64,000 nt of DNA from Buttiauxella sp965119215 (GTDB taxonomy: Bacteria > Pseudomonadota > Gammaproteobacteria > Enterobacterales > Enterobacteriaceae): contig CBCPKK010000038.1 of NCBI GenBank assembly GCA_965119215.1, forward strand, positions 1 to 64,000, given 5' to 3'. The position numbers and the translations under genes were made by a program. The stretch's first letter is position 1; the number at the start of each line of letters is the position of its first letter. The notes beneath the pieces are model-generated. The model saw only the letters and a list, made by a program, of their open reading frames with translations. It made no database searches and was not told where the DNA came from. Below are positions 1 through 7,960 of the stretch, in pieces.

Positions 1-23
1 AGGCAAGGGGGAGGTTGGGGGGC
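1..23. repeat. Partial copy of GC-rich dispersed repeat (copy A)
   Basis: The left edge carries a G-rich arm (GGGGGAGGTTGGGG) that matches the outer arm of repeats found again near 3.1, 36.2, 54.0, 57.7 and 59.3 kb. The element is cut by the window edge. Confidence 0.6.
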
Positions 24-47
24 ATTTAAGCTGGACCAAAAACCCTC

Positions 48-160
48 TGTCATCTGCCCAAATGACATCGTCAAATGTGTCGAAGTCAGTGTCATCCTTC
101 CCTTGATCAATACACAACGCCTTGAATCACGCTAGTTTCAAAGTTGGCACACTTTATGTA
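48..160 (+). promoter_or_regulatory. Candidate FhlA/sigma54 control region of hydN-fdhF
   Basis: An inverted repeat TGTCAT-N8-ATGACA lies at 48-67, and further TGTC-type motifs lie at 78-82 and 90-95. They resemble the TGTCG/TGACA motifs reported for FhlA upstream sites. At 146-159 there is GG-N10-GT inside TTGGCACACTTTATGTA, close to the sigma54 GG-N10-GC rule but with GT instead of GC. The E. coli hydN promoter is FhlA/sigma54 dependent, so the layout (upstream sites, then a -24/-12 element, then hydN) fits. The -12 mismatch keeps confidence moderate. Confidence 0.45.
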
Positions 161-177
161 TGTCTATGGCTGTTAGC

Positions 178-291
178 ATTCGAGTTGCAGGTAGGCGGCC
201 AGGGAACTTATCCCGATGAGCTTACTAAGGTAAGTGATTCGGGTAAGTGAGTGCAGCCAACACCCCTGCAGCTTGAAGGATGACGGCTATA
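178..291. repeat. ERIC element upstream of hydN
   Basis: About 114 bp with the ERIC layout: outer arms ATTCGAGTTGCAG and CTGCAGCTTGAAGGATGACG, and a central part with GAGCTTACTAAGGTAAGTGA that resembles the ERIC core. It lies between the candidate sigma54 promoter and the hydN start, so it would be transcribed as part of the hydN leader and could fold into a long hairpin. Confidence 0.8.
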
Positions 292-319
292 TCGCCGACT
301 TATAAAAACAGGAGTTTAG

Positions 320-865
320 ATGAACCGCTTCATCATTGCTGATTCGAGCAAATGTATTGGCTGTCGCACTTGCGAAGTGGCCTGTGTCGTGTCCCACCAG
401 GAAGCGCAGGATTGCGCGGCTTTAACACCGCAAACCTTCCTCCCACGTATTCATGTGATTAAAGGCGTGAATGTTTCTACCGCGACGATGTGCCGCCAGT
501 GCGAAGACGCACCTTGTGCCAACGTCTGTCCTAACGGGGCGATTATCCGCGAACATGGCTTTGTGCATGTGATGCAAGAACGTTGCATCGGCTGCAAAAC
601 GTGCGTGGTTGCTTGTCCATATGGCGCGATGGAAGTCGTTGTTCGCCCTGTTGTGCGCAATAGCGGCGCGGGCTTGAACGTGATGGCCGAAAAAGCCGAA
701 GCGAATAAGTGCGACCTTTGCCACACCCGTCCAGAAGGCCCGGCGTGCATGGAGTCTTGCCCAACCAACGCCATTATCTGTGTCGATCGCAATAAGCTTG
801 AACAAATGACGGCCGAAAAACGCCGCCGTGCTGCGTTTGATTCCACTTCGTCCCTGATTTTCTAA
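320..865 (+). CDS. hydN: Electron transport protein HydN (4Fe-4S ferredoxin)
   Basis: A 181-residue cytoplasmic iron-sulfur protein thought to pass electrons from formate dehydrogenase H towards hydrogenase 3. Four cysteine clusters are visible: CIGCRTCEVAC near residue 13, CRQCEDAPCANVCP near 57, CIGCKTCVVACP near 90 and CDLC...CMESCP near 130-150. It resembles E. coli HydN rather than the shorter paralogue YsaA, because it keeps the long insert with VIKGVNVSTAT and GAGLN. The start has AGGAG at 311-315. It is first in an apparent operon with fdhF, 37 bp upstream of it. In E. coli the ysaA gene sits at this position beside avtA, so HydN occupies the YsaA site here. Confidence 0.93.
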   Translation: MNRFIIADSSKCIGCRTCEVACVVSHQEAQDCAALTPQTFLPRIHVIKGVNVSTATMCRQCEDAPCANVCPNGAIIREHGFVHVMQERCIGCKTCVVACPYGAMEVVVRPVVRNSGAGLNVMAEKAEANKCDLCHTRPEGPACMESCPTNAIICVDRNKLEQMTAEKRRRAAFDSTSSLIF

Positions 866-902
866 TTTAACTGAATTTCAACTTTTAACAGGTCTGTTAC
901 TG

Positions 903-3053
903 ATGAAAAAAATTACCAGCGTCTGCCCTTACTGTGGTGCAGGTTGCAAACTGAAACTGGTTGTTGAGAAGAACAAAATTATCCGTGCCGAAGCGGCTGA
1001 TGGCGTAACTAACCAAAATGAACTCTGCCTGAAAGGCTACTACGGCTGGGATTTTCTCAACGACACTAAGCTGCTCACACCGCGTCTGACGCAGCCGATG
1101 ATTCGTTACGAAAAAGGCGGCAAACTCCAGCCAGTAAGCTGGGAAGAAGCCATCAGCTATACCGCGAAACGCCTGAAAGCGATTAAAGAACAGCATGGCC
1201 CGCGTTCGATTATGACGACGGGTTCATCACGCGGTACGGGTAACGAAACCAACTATGTGATGCAGAAGTTTGCACGTGGCGTGCTGCATACCAACAACGT
1301 TGACTGCTGTGCGCGTGTTTGCCACGGGCCGTCCGTTGCCGGTTTGCAGGTGACGCTGGGTAACGGCGCGATGAGTAACTCCATCAGCGATATCGAAAAT
1401 TCAAAATGCCTGCTGGTGTTTGGCTATAACTGCGCCGATTCGCACCCGATCGTGGCGCGTCGTGTGATTAAAGCGAAAGAAAATGGCGCGAAAATCATTG
1501 TTTGCGATCCGCGTCGCATCGAAACCGCACGTATTGCCGATCAGCATCTGCAACTGAAAAACGGCTGCAACATGGCGCTGGTGAATGCCTTTGGTTATGT
1601 GCTGCTCGAAGAAAATCTTTACGATAAAGAGTACGTTGCGAAATTCGCCGAAGGGTTGGACGCTTACCGCGAAGTCGTTAAAGGCTACGCGCCAGAAGAC
1701 GTCGAGCATCTGACGGGCGTTCCGGCACAGCAGGTGCGCAAGGCGATGCGTACTTTTGCCGCCGCACCTTCTGCCACCATCATGTGGGGCATGGGTGTGA
1801 CGCAATTCGGCCAGGCCGTTGACGTAGTAAAAGGGCTTTCAAGCCTTGCGCTGCTGACCGGAAACCTGGGCCGTGAAAATGTAGGCGTTGGCCCGGTTCG
1901 TGGGCAAAACAACGTGCAGGGCGCGTGTGATATGGGCGTGCTGCCAAACCAGTTCCCTGGCTATCAGGATGTCGTTGACCCGCAAGTGCGTGCCAAATTC
2001 GCCAAAGCATGGGGCATCAACGTTGATGATATGGACGATGAAGTCGGCGTGCGCATCACCGAAGTGCCGCATATGGCGATTCACGGCGAGATGAAAGCCT
2101 ATTACATCATGGGCGAAGATCCGTTGCAGACCGAAGCCGATCTCGGCCTGGTGCGTAAAGGTTTTGAGGCGCTCGATTTTGTGGTGGTACAAGACATCTT
2201 CATGACCAAAACCGCCGAAGTGGCGGATGTCATTTTGCCTGCAACGTCCTGGGGCGAGCACGGCGGCGTGTTTACCTGTGCAGACCGTGGCTTCCAGCGT
2301 TTTGAAAAAGCGATTGATGCGAAATACAACGTCAAACGTGACTGGGAAATTATCAGCCTACTGGCAACAGAGATGGGCTACCCAATGCACTACGACAACA
2401 ACCAGCAAATCTGGGACGAACTGCGCGAACTCTGCCCGCTGTTCTACGGCGTAACGTACGAAAAAATGGGTGATATGGGCCACGTGCAATGGCCGTGTCC
2501 GACACTGGATCACCCTGGTACGCCGTATCTGTATAAAGACAGCAAGTTCGATACGCCAACCGGCAAAGGTCAGTTATTTGCAGCCGAATGGCGCGCGCCA
2601 GCTGAAACCCCGGATGCTGAATACCCGCTGGTGCTGTGTACCGTGCGCGAAGTCGGCCACTACTCCTGCCGTTCAATGACCGGGAACTGCGCCGCATTGC
2701 AAACGCTGGCCGATGAACCAGGATTTGTGCAGATGCACCCGGCAGATGCCGAAAAACTCGGCATCAAAGACAAGCAGCTGGTGTGGGTCAGTTCACGTCG
2801 CGGCAAAGTTATCAGCCGTGCCGAAGTGAACGAGCGCATCAATCTGGGCTCGGTATACATGACGTATCAATGGTGGATTGGGGCTTGTAACGAGCTGACT
2901 CAGGACAACCTTGACCCGATTTCCAAAACACCGGAAACCAAGTATTGCGCGGTCAACGTCAGCAATATTGCCGACCAGTCCTGGGCTGAAAATTATGCGC
3001 AGACGACTTATAGCGATATGAAGGCAAGATTGCGTCGTGCGGTAGAAGTTTAA
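903..3053 (+). CDS. fdhF: Formate dehydrogenase H-type alpha subunit, cysteine variant
   Basis: A 716-residue molybdopterin oxidoreductase close in length and sequence to E. coli FdhF (715), which oxidises formate to CO2 in formate hydrogenlyase. The N-terminal 4Fe-4S motif CPYCGAGC is at residues 8-15, with a fourth Cys near 42. Conserved blocks include MGEDPLQTE, FMTKTAEVADVILP, REVGHYSCRSMTGN and YMTYQWWIGACNEL. Residue 140, the active-site selenocysteine (TGA) in E. coli, is Cys (TGC at 1320-1322), followed by the conserved His141. The gene therefore reads through without recoding. It sits between hydN and hypF, whereas E. coli fdhF is far from hydN-hypF. A Cys enzyme is expected to be active but slower; that is inference. 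Confidence 0.93.
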   Translation: MKKITSVCPYCGAGCKLKLVVEKNKIIRAEAADGVTNQNELCLKGYYGWDFLNDTKLLTPRLTQPMIRYEKGGKLQPVSWEEAISYTAKRLKAIKEQHGPRSIMTTGSSRGTGNETNYVMQKFARGVLHTNNVDCCARVCHGPSVAGLQVTLGNGAMSNSISDIENSKCLLVFGYNCADSHPIVARRVIKAKENGAKIIVCDPRRIETARIADQHLQLKNGCNMALVNAFGYVLLEENLYDKEYVAKFAEGLDAYREVVKGYAPEDVEHLTGVPAQQVRKAMRTFAAAPSATIMWGMGVTQFGQAVDVVKGLSSLALLTGNLGRENVGVGPVRGQNNVQGACDMGVLPNQFPGYQDVVDPQVRAKFAKAWGINVDDMDDEVGVRITEVPHMAIHGEMKAYYIMGEDPLQTEADLGLVRKGFEALDFVVVQDIFMTKTAEVADVILPATSWGEHGGVFTCADRGFQRFEKAIDAKYNVKRDWEIISLLATEMGYPMHYDNNQQIWDELRELCPLFYGVTYEKMGDMGHVQWPCPTLDHPGTPYLYKDSKFDTPTGKGQLFAAEWRAPAETPDAEYPLVLCTVREVGHYSCRSMTGNCAALQTLADEPGFVQMHPADAEKLGIKDKQLVWVSSRRGKVISRAEVNERINLGSVYMTYQWWIGACNELTQDNLDPISKTPETKYCAVNVSNIADQSWAENYAQTTYSDMKARLRRAVEV

Positions 3054-3057
3054 AAAC

Positions 3058-3179
3058 CGCACCCCCTCCCAACCTCCCCCTTGCCAGGGGGAGGAGCTAA
3101 AAGACGGTAAGCTCCCTCACTTGCCGGGGGCAGGAGTTAAGCTCCCTCCCCTGACAAGGGGAGGGTTGGGGTGGGGTCA
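3058..3179. repeat. GC-rich dispersed repeat, long form (copy B)
   Basis: Two outer arms in inverted orientation (CCCCTCCCAACCTCCCCC and GGGGAGGGTTGGGGTGGGG) flank inner hairpins of the type CTCCC...TTGCC...GGGAG. It fills the fdhF-hypF gap, so it would be transcribed and could reduce read-through or affect RNA stability. Confidence 0.8.
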
Positions 3180-3209
3180 GGGCAAACGAAACTGAATACA
3201 GGAACAATC

Positions 3210-5447
3210 GTGAATCTTAACGGCGTGATGCTACGCATTCGCGGCAAAGTACAGGGCGTGGGCTTCCGGCCTTTCGTCTGGCAACTGGCGCAACAACTCA
3301 AACTGACCGGCGATGTCTGCAATGACGGCGCGGGTGTGTTGGTGCGCCTGACTTCCGCTGCCGATGCGTTTATCACCCAGCTTCACGCCCATTGCCCGCC
3401 GCTGGCGCGTATTGATAGCGTTGAACAATCCACCATGCAGTGGGAAACATTGCCGCAGGATTTCACCATTCGCCACAGCGCCAGCAGCACGATGGACACA
3501 CAAATCGTCCCCGATGCGGCGACTTGCCCGAATTGCCTGCACGAACTTAACGACGCCAACGATCGCCGTTATCGTTACCCGTTTATTAATTGCACCCATT
3601 GTGGCCCGCGTTTCACGATTATTAATTCCATGCCGTATGACCGCCCCAATACGGTGATGGCGGCATTTCCGCTCTGCCCTGCGTGTGAAAAAGAGTATCG
3701 CAACCCGATGGATCGCCGCTTTCACGCCCAGCCGGTTGCCTGCCCCGATTGCGGGCCGCAAATTACGTGGCAATGCGCTGAGTTTTCTTTAGAACGTGAA
3801 GACGCGCTACAGGCTGCCGTTACGGCGTTAAAAGCCGGAAAGATCGTGGCAATAAAAGGGCTGGGCGGGTTCCATCTGGCTGTCGATGCCCGTAACGATG
3901 CCGCTGTCTCCCGCTTGCGCTACCGCAAACATCGCCCTGCCAAACCGCTTGCCGTAATGCTACCGAACTCGTTCGGGCTGCCTGCGAATGTCGTCGCACA
4001 ACTCACTACCCCAGCGGCACCGATTGTCTTAATGGCGAAGTCCGCTTTACGCCAATTAAGCGCGCTTATCGCACCTGACCTGAGCGAAATCGGCGTGATG
4101 CTGCCCGCCAACCCGCTCCAGCACCTTTTGATGCAGGATTTCGCAGGCCCGCTGGTGATGACTTCCGGCAATTTAAACGGCAAACCACCTGCAATCAGCA
4201 ATCAACAAGCGCTCGAAGAACTCGCCGATATCGCAGACGGTTGGCTGCTGCATAACCGCGACATCGTCCAGCGGATGGATGATTCAGTCATACGCGCCAA
4301 CGGCGAAGTGCTGCGCCGCGCCAGAGGATTTGTGCCGGATGCCCTGCCGCTGCCGCCGGGTTTTGAGGCGCTGCCACCGATTCTGGCGGTGGGTGCTGAC
4401 CTGAAAAACACCTTCTGTTTGCTGCGCGGCAACCAGGCGGTACTCAGCCAGCATCTTGGTGATTTGGCTGAAGAAGGCGTGGAACAGCAGTGGCAAAAAG
4501 CTCGCACGTTGATGTGCGAAGCCTATGATTTTACACCGCAACATATTGCATTAGATGCGCACCCCGGCTACCACAGCGCCCGCCTTGGGCGTGAAATGAA
4601 TTTACCGGTGAGTGAAGTTTTGCATCATCACGCCCACGTCGTTGCGTGTCTTGCTGAACACGGCTGGCCACTCGATGGTGGCGATGTGATTGCGATAACG
4701 CTGGATGGCATCGGCTATGGCGAGAACGACCAGCTATGGGGCGGTGAGTGCCTGCGGGTTAATTATCGTCACAGTGAACATCTCGGCGGTTTACCGGCAG
4801 TGGCATTACCTGGCGGCGATCTCGCTGCTCGCCAGCCGTGGCGTAACCTGCTCGCCCATTGCCAGGCTTTTGTTCCGCAATGGCAACAGCGCCCTGAAAC
4901 AGCGGTGATACGTGCACAAAACTGGCCGCTGCTGGCGACGGCAATTGAGCGCGGCATTAACGCGCCCGTCGCCTCTTCCGCTGGCCGTTTATTTGATGCA
5001 GCCGCCGCCGCGCTGAACTGCGCACCGCTGCAACAAAGTTATGAAGGGGAAGCCGCTTGCCGATTAGAAGCCCTTGCGTCACAAAGCGGCGAACGCCGCC
5101 ATCCGGTCACGCTGCCGGTTATTGCGGGCAAATTCGACATGGCGACCTTCTGGCAGCAGTGGTTGAGCTGGCAGGATTGCGCGCCCGCCCGCGCCTGGGC
5201 ATTTCATGATGCGCTGGCAAAAGGCTTTGCTGACTTGGCCCGAATCCATGCGCAACAGCATTCGATTAAGACTCTCGTATTCAGCGGTGGCGTGCTGCAT
5301 AACCAACTGATGCGCGAACGATTTTCGTATCATCTCGCCGATTTCACTCTGCTCTTCCCGACACGGTTACCTGCGGGTGACGGTGCTCTTGCATTGGGTC
5401 AAGCTCTTGTTGCTGCGGCCCGCCTCACCCCTCCTTCACAAGGATAA
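3210..5447 (+). CDS. hypF: Carbamoyltransferase HypF, NiFe-hydrogenase maturation
   Basis: HypF uses carbamoyl phosphate and ATP to carbamoylate HypE, the first step in making the CN ligands of NiFe hydrogenases. The order of domains is an acylphosphatase-like part (RGKVQGVGFRPFVWQ near the start), two C4 zinc motifs (CPNC...CTHC and CPAC...CPDC), a YrdC-like domain (KGLGGFHLAVDA) and a Kae1-like domain with HHAHVVACLAEH. The frame is open further upstream, but that part is the dispersed repeat. GTG at 3210 with AGGAA upstream gives 745 residues, against about 750 in E. coli; ATG 3228 is an alternative. It ends 1 bp before the nickel permease. Confidence 0.93.
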   Translation: MNLNGVMLRIRGKVQGVGFRPFVWQLAQQLKLTGDVCNDGAGVLVRLTSAADAFITQLHAHCPPLARIDSVEQSTMQWETLPQDFTIRHSASSTMDTQIVPDAATCPNCLHELNDANDRRYRYPFINCTHCGPRFTIINSMPYDRPNTVMAAFPLCPACEKEYRNPMDRRFHAQPVACPDCGPQITWQCAEFSLEREDALQAAVTALKAGKIVAIKGLGGFHLAVDARNDAAVSRLRYRKHRPAKPLAVMLPNSFGLPANVVAQLTTPAAPIVLMAKSALRQLSALIAPDLSEIGVMLPANPLQHLLMQDFAGPLVMTSGNLNGKPPAISNQQALEELADIADGWLLHNRDIVQRMDDSVIRANGEVLRRARGFVPDALPLPPGFEALPPILAVGADLKNTFCLLRGNQAVLSQHLGDLAEEGVEQQWQKARTLMCEAYDFTPQHIALDAHPGYHSARLGREMNLPVSEVLHHHAHVVACLAEHGWPLDGGDVIAITLDGIGYGENDQLWGGECLRVNYRHSEHLGGLPAVALPGGDLAARQPWRNLLAHCQAFVPQWQQRPETAVIRAQNWPLLATAIERGINAPVASSAGRLFDAAAAALNCAPLQQSYEGEAACRLEALASQSGERRHPVTLPVIAGKFDMATFWQQWLSWQDCAPARAWAFHDALAKGFADLARIHAQQHSIKTLVFSGGVLHNQLMRERFSYHLADFTLLFPTRLPAGDGALALGQALVAAARLTPPSQG

Positions 5448-5448
5448 A

Positions 5449-6474
5449 ATGATGTTATTGCGTGTACTTCGTGGCAATCCACGTGCCGCCGTTTTGCTTG
5501 CGGTTTTAGTCGCAGCCAATCTTGCCGCCTGGGCATGGGCATTGGTTTCTTTCCACCACAGCACCGCGCTGATGGCGGCGAGTTTACTGGCCTGGTGTTA
5601 CGGTCTGCGCCACGCAGTCGATGCCGACCACATTGCCGCGATTGATAACGTCACACGCAAAATGATGCAGCAGGGAAAGCGCCCGTTTGGCATTGGGGCG
5701 TGGTTCTCGCTCGGCCATTCCAGCATTGTGGTGCTGGCTTCCGTGGCAATCGCTGCGACGGCTGCCGCATTCCAGAGTGATATGGACTGGTTTCATGACG
5801 TTGGCGGTGTGATTGGCACAGCGGTTTCGGCGTGTTTCCTGCTGGCAATGGCGTTGGTTAATCTGGTGATTTTACACGGCGTGTGGCGCAATTTCCGCCA
5901 GCTAAAACGCGGTGAATCGCTGTCTGCCGAGCAAATCGACTTTAACGGTGGCGGCATGATGAGCTGGCTGTTCCGCTCCACATTTAAACTTATCAATAAA
6001 AGCTGGCACATGTATCTGGTCGGTTTTTTGTTCGGCTTAGGCTTTGATACCGCAACGGAAATTGGCGTACTCGGCATTTCTGCCGCCAGCGCTTCAAGCG
6101 GCATGTCGATGTGGTCGATTCTGGTGTTCCCGGCGCTATTTGCCAGCGGCATGGCGCTGATTGATACCCTCGACAATGTGATTATGGTCGGCGCGTACGG
6201 TTGGGCGTTCAGCAAGCCGCAGCGCAAGCTCTATTACAACATGACGATTACCGGCACATCCGTTGTCGTGGCGCTATTTATTGGCGGCATGGAAGCGTTG
6301 GGGTTGCTGGCAGATAAATTCGACCTGCATAGCGGCTTGTGGAAATGGGTTGATGCGTTGAATGAAAACCTCGGCAATGCGGGTTTTATCGTGGTCGGGC
6401 TGTTTATTGTCTGCTGGATTGTGTCGATGCTGAACTATCGCTGGAAAGGGTACGATTCTTTGGTTATTCGCTAA
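5449..6474 (+). CDS. NiCoT-family nickel/cobalt transporter
   Basis: A 341-residue inner-membrane permease of the HoxN/NixA/NiCoT family. The family signature RHAVDADHIAAIDN (metal-site motif HX4DH) is near residue 45, with FSLGHSSIV and LGFDTATEIG later, and about eight hydrophobic segments. ATG 5449 follows AGGA at 5441-5444 and is 1 bp after the hypF stop, so the two are translationally linked; upstream starts would lie inside hypF. Last in the hydN-fdhF-hypF group, it most likely supplies nickel for hydrogenase assembly. Nickel versus cobalt preference cannot be read from the sequence. Confidence 0.9.
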   Translation: MMLLRVLRGNPRAAVLLAVLVAANLAAWAWALVSFHHSTALMAASLLAWCYGLRHAVDADHIAAIDNVTRKMMQQGKRPFGIGAWFSLGHSSIVVLASVAIAATAAAFQSDMDWFHDVGGVIGTAVSACFLLAMALVNLVILHGVWRNFRQLKRGESLSAEQIDFNGGGMMSWLFRSTFKLINKSWHMYLVGFLFGLGFDTATEIGVLGISAASASSGMSMWSILVFPALFASGMALIDTLDNVIMVGAYGWAFSKPQRKLYYNMTITGTSVVVALFIGGMEALGLLADKFDLHSGLWKWVDALNENLGNAGFIVVGLFIVCWIVSMLNYRWKGYDSLVIR

Positions 6475-6480
6475 ACAGAT

Positions 6481-6510
6481 AAAGCCTTCTCCTTTCGGAG
6501 AAGGCTTTTA
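6481..6510. terminator. Bidirectional terminator between nickel permease and avtA
   Basis: A 12-bp stem AAAGCCTTCTCC / GGAGAAGGCTTT with loop TTTC lies between convergent genes and has A/T tracts on both sides. Confidence 0.9.
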
Positions 6511-6514
6511 AAAA

Positions 6515-7768
6515 CTACTTCGCTTCAGCCCACGCACGTTCAATCTCTTTGGCAAGAATCTTCACACCCGCTTCGATTTTATCCGGCTCTGGCACATAGT
6601 TCATGCGCATGCACTGATGCGTGTGCGGCCAGGGTTTATCAAGGCCAGGGAAGAAATAGTCGCCCGGTACCATCAAAACACCGCGTTTTTTCAGGCGCTG
6701 ATAGAGCAGCTCGGTTGAAATCGGCAAGTCTTTAAACCACAGCCAGAGGAAAATCGCACCTTCCGGTTTGTGGATAAGGCAGCGTTCAGGTGACAAATAG
6801 CGGCGAATGATCGCGATTGTGTCCTGAACTCGCTGGTAATAGAACGGTTTGATGACCGTTTCAGACAAACGCAGCAAATCGTTACGCTTGATCATCTCGC
6901 AGGCCATTGCGGGGCCAACGCCACCCGGTGCCAGGCTAATAATCCCGTTCATGTTGCTGATAGCAGAGATGATTTTTTCATTGGCGATGATGATACCGCA
7001 GCGGCTACCCGGCAAACCGAGCTTCGACAAGCTCATGCACAGGATGATGTTCGGGTTCCACAGCGGGCGCGCTTCGCTGAAAATAATACCAGGGAACGGC
7101 ACGCCATAAGCGTTATCAATCACCAGCGGGATGCCGTGCTGATGTGCCAGCCCGTCGAGCTTAATCAGTTCTTCGTCAGTAATGACGTTGCCTGTCGGGT
7201 TGGTTGGGCGCGACACGCAAATCATCCCGGTATCCGGGCCAATCTGCAGATGCTCAAAGTCTACGTGGTACTTAAACTGGCCTTCTGGCAGCAGTTCGAT
7301 GTTCGGACGCGTCGAAACAAACAGGTCTTCTTCGAGGCCTGAATCCGCATAACCGATGTATTCTGGAGCCAACGGGAACAACACTTTTTTAGTGCTGCCA
7401 TCCGCGTAGCGACCCGCGAACAGGTTAAACAAGTAGAAAAACGCGCTCTGACTGCCATTTGTCAGTGCAATATTCTGCGGAGTAATATCCCAACCTAATT
7501 CTGTGCGCAGCATATCCGCAAGCGCATCGAGTAACTCACTTTTCCCCTGCGGGCCATCGTAATTGCACAGTGCGTCGGTCATTTTCCCGTTTGCCAGCAT
7601 GTCTGCCAGCAGATCCTGGAAGTAATCGTTCATCGCAGGAATTTGTGCAGGATTACCGCCACCGAGCATGATAGCTCCAGGTGTGCGTAGGCCGTCGTTA
7701 AGATCCTCCATCAGGCGTGTGATGCCTGCATGGCGGGTAAATTTGTCGCCGAAAAGTGAAAACGTCAT
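6515..7768 (-). CDS. avtA: Valine-pyruvate aminotransferase AvtA
   Basis: A 417-residue PLP aminotransferase, the same length as E. coli AvtA and near-identical in long blocks. It transaminates between valine, alanine and their keto acids. The N-terminus MTFSLFGDKFTRH, the PTNPTGNVITDEEL block and the PLP-lysine motif SLSKLGLPGSRCG are visible. It is a monocistronic gene convergent with the nickel permease. The avtA-malS-bax-xylR order is as in E. coli. Confidence 0.96.
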   Translation of the reverse strand: MTFSLFGDKFTRHAGITRLMEDLNDGLRTPGAIMLGGGNPAQIPAMNDYFQDLLADMLANGKMTDALCNYDGPQGKSELLDALADMLRTELGWDITPQNIALTNGSQSAFFYLFNLFAGRYADGSTKKVLFPLAPEYIGYADSGLEEDLFVSTRPNIELLPEGQFKYHVDFEHLQIGPDTGMICVSRPTNPTGNVITDEELIKLDGLAHQHGIPLVIDNAYGVPFPGIIFSEARPLWNPNIILCMSLSKLGLPGSRCGIIIANEKIISAISNMNGIISLAPGGVGPAMACEMIKRNDLLRLSETVIKPFYYQRVQDTIAIIRRYLSPERCLIHKPEGAIFLWLWFKDLPISTELLYQRLKKRGVLMVPGDYFFPGLDKPWPHTHQCMRMNYVPEPDKIEAGVKILAKEIERAWAEAK

Positions 7769-7908
7769 AACCTAAATCTGTCTTTGACTATCAAAAGAGG
7801 CTAACCATAGCGCCGGAGAAGACGCGGTGCAAACGCATTAAGGATAGCCTCTGCTCGGCAATATGCTGTGTATTTTGGTTTGAGCAGAATATCGTGTTGA
7901 TTGAAATT

Positions 7909-7950
7909 ACCCTCACTCCAGCCCTCTCCCTGCCAGGAGAGGGTGAAAGA
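7909..7950. repeat. GC-rich dispersed repeat, short form (copy C)
   Basis: CCCTCACTCCAGCCCTCTCC followed by TGCC and AGGAGAGGG forms a single hairpin just downstream of the malS stop. It belongs to the same family as copies near 19.5 and 52.0 kb. Confidence 0.7.
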
Positions 7951-7960
7951 ACAATTCCCG

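Noticed and set aside
3171..3209. Upstream extension of hypF from GTG 3171
   Set aside because: This part is repeat sequence without homology; GTG 3210 gives the expected length and has a RBS.
3137..3376. 79-residue minus-strand frame near hypF
   Set aside because: It is made of the dispersed repeat plus antisense hypF sequence.
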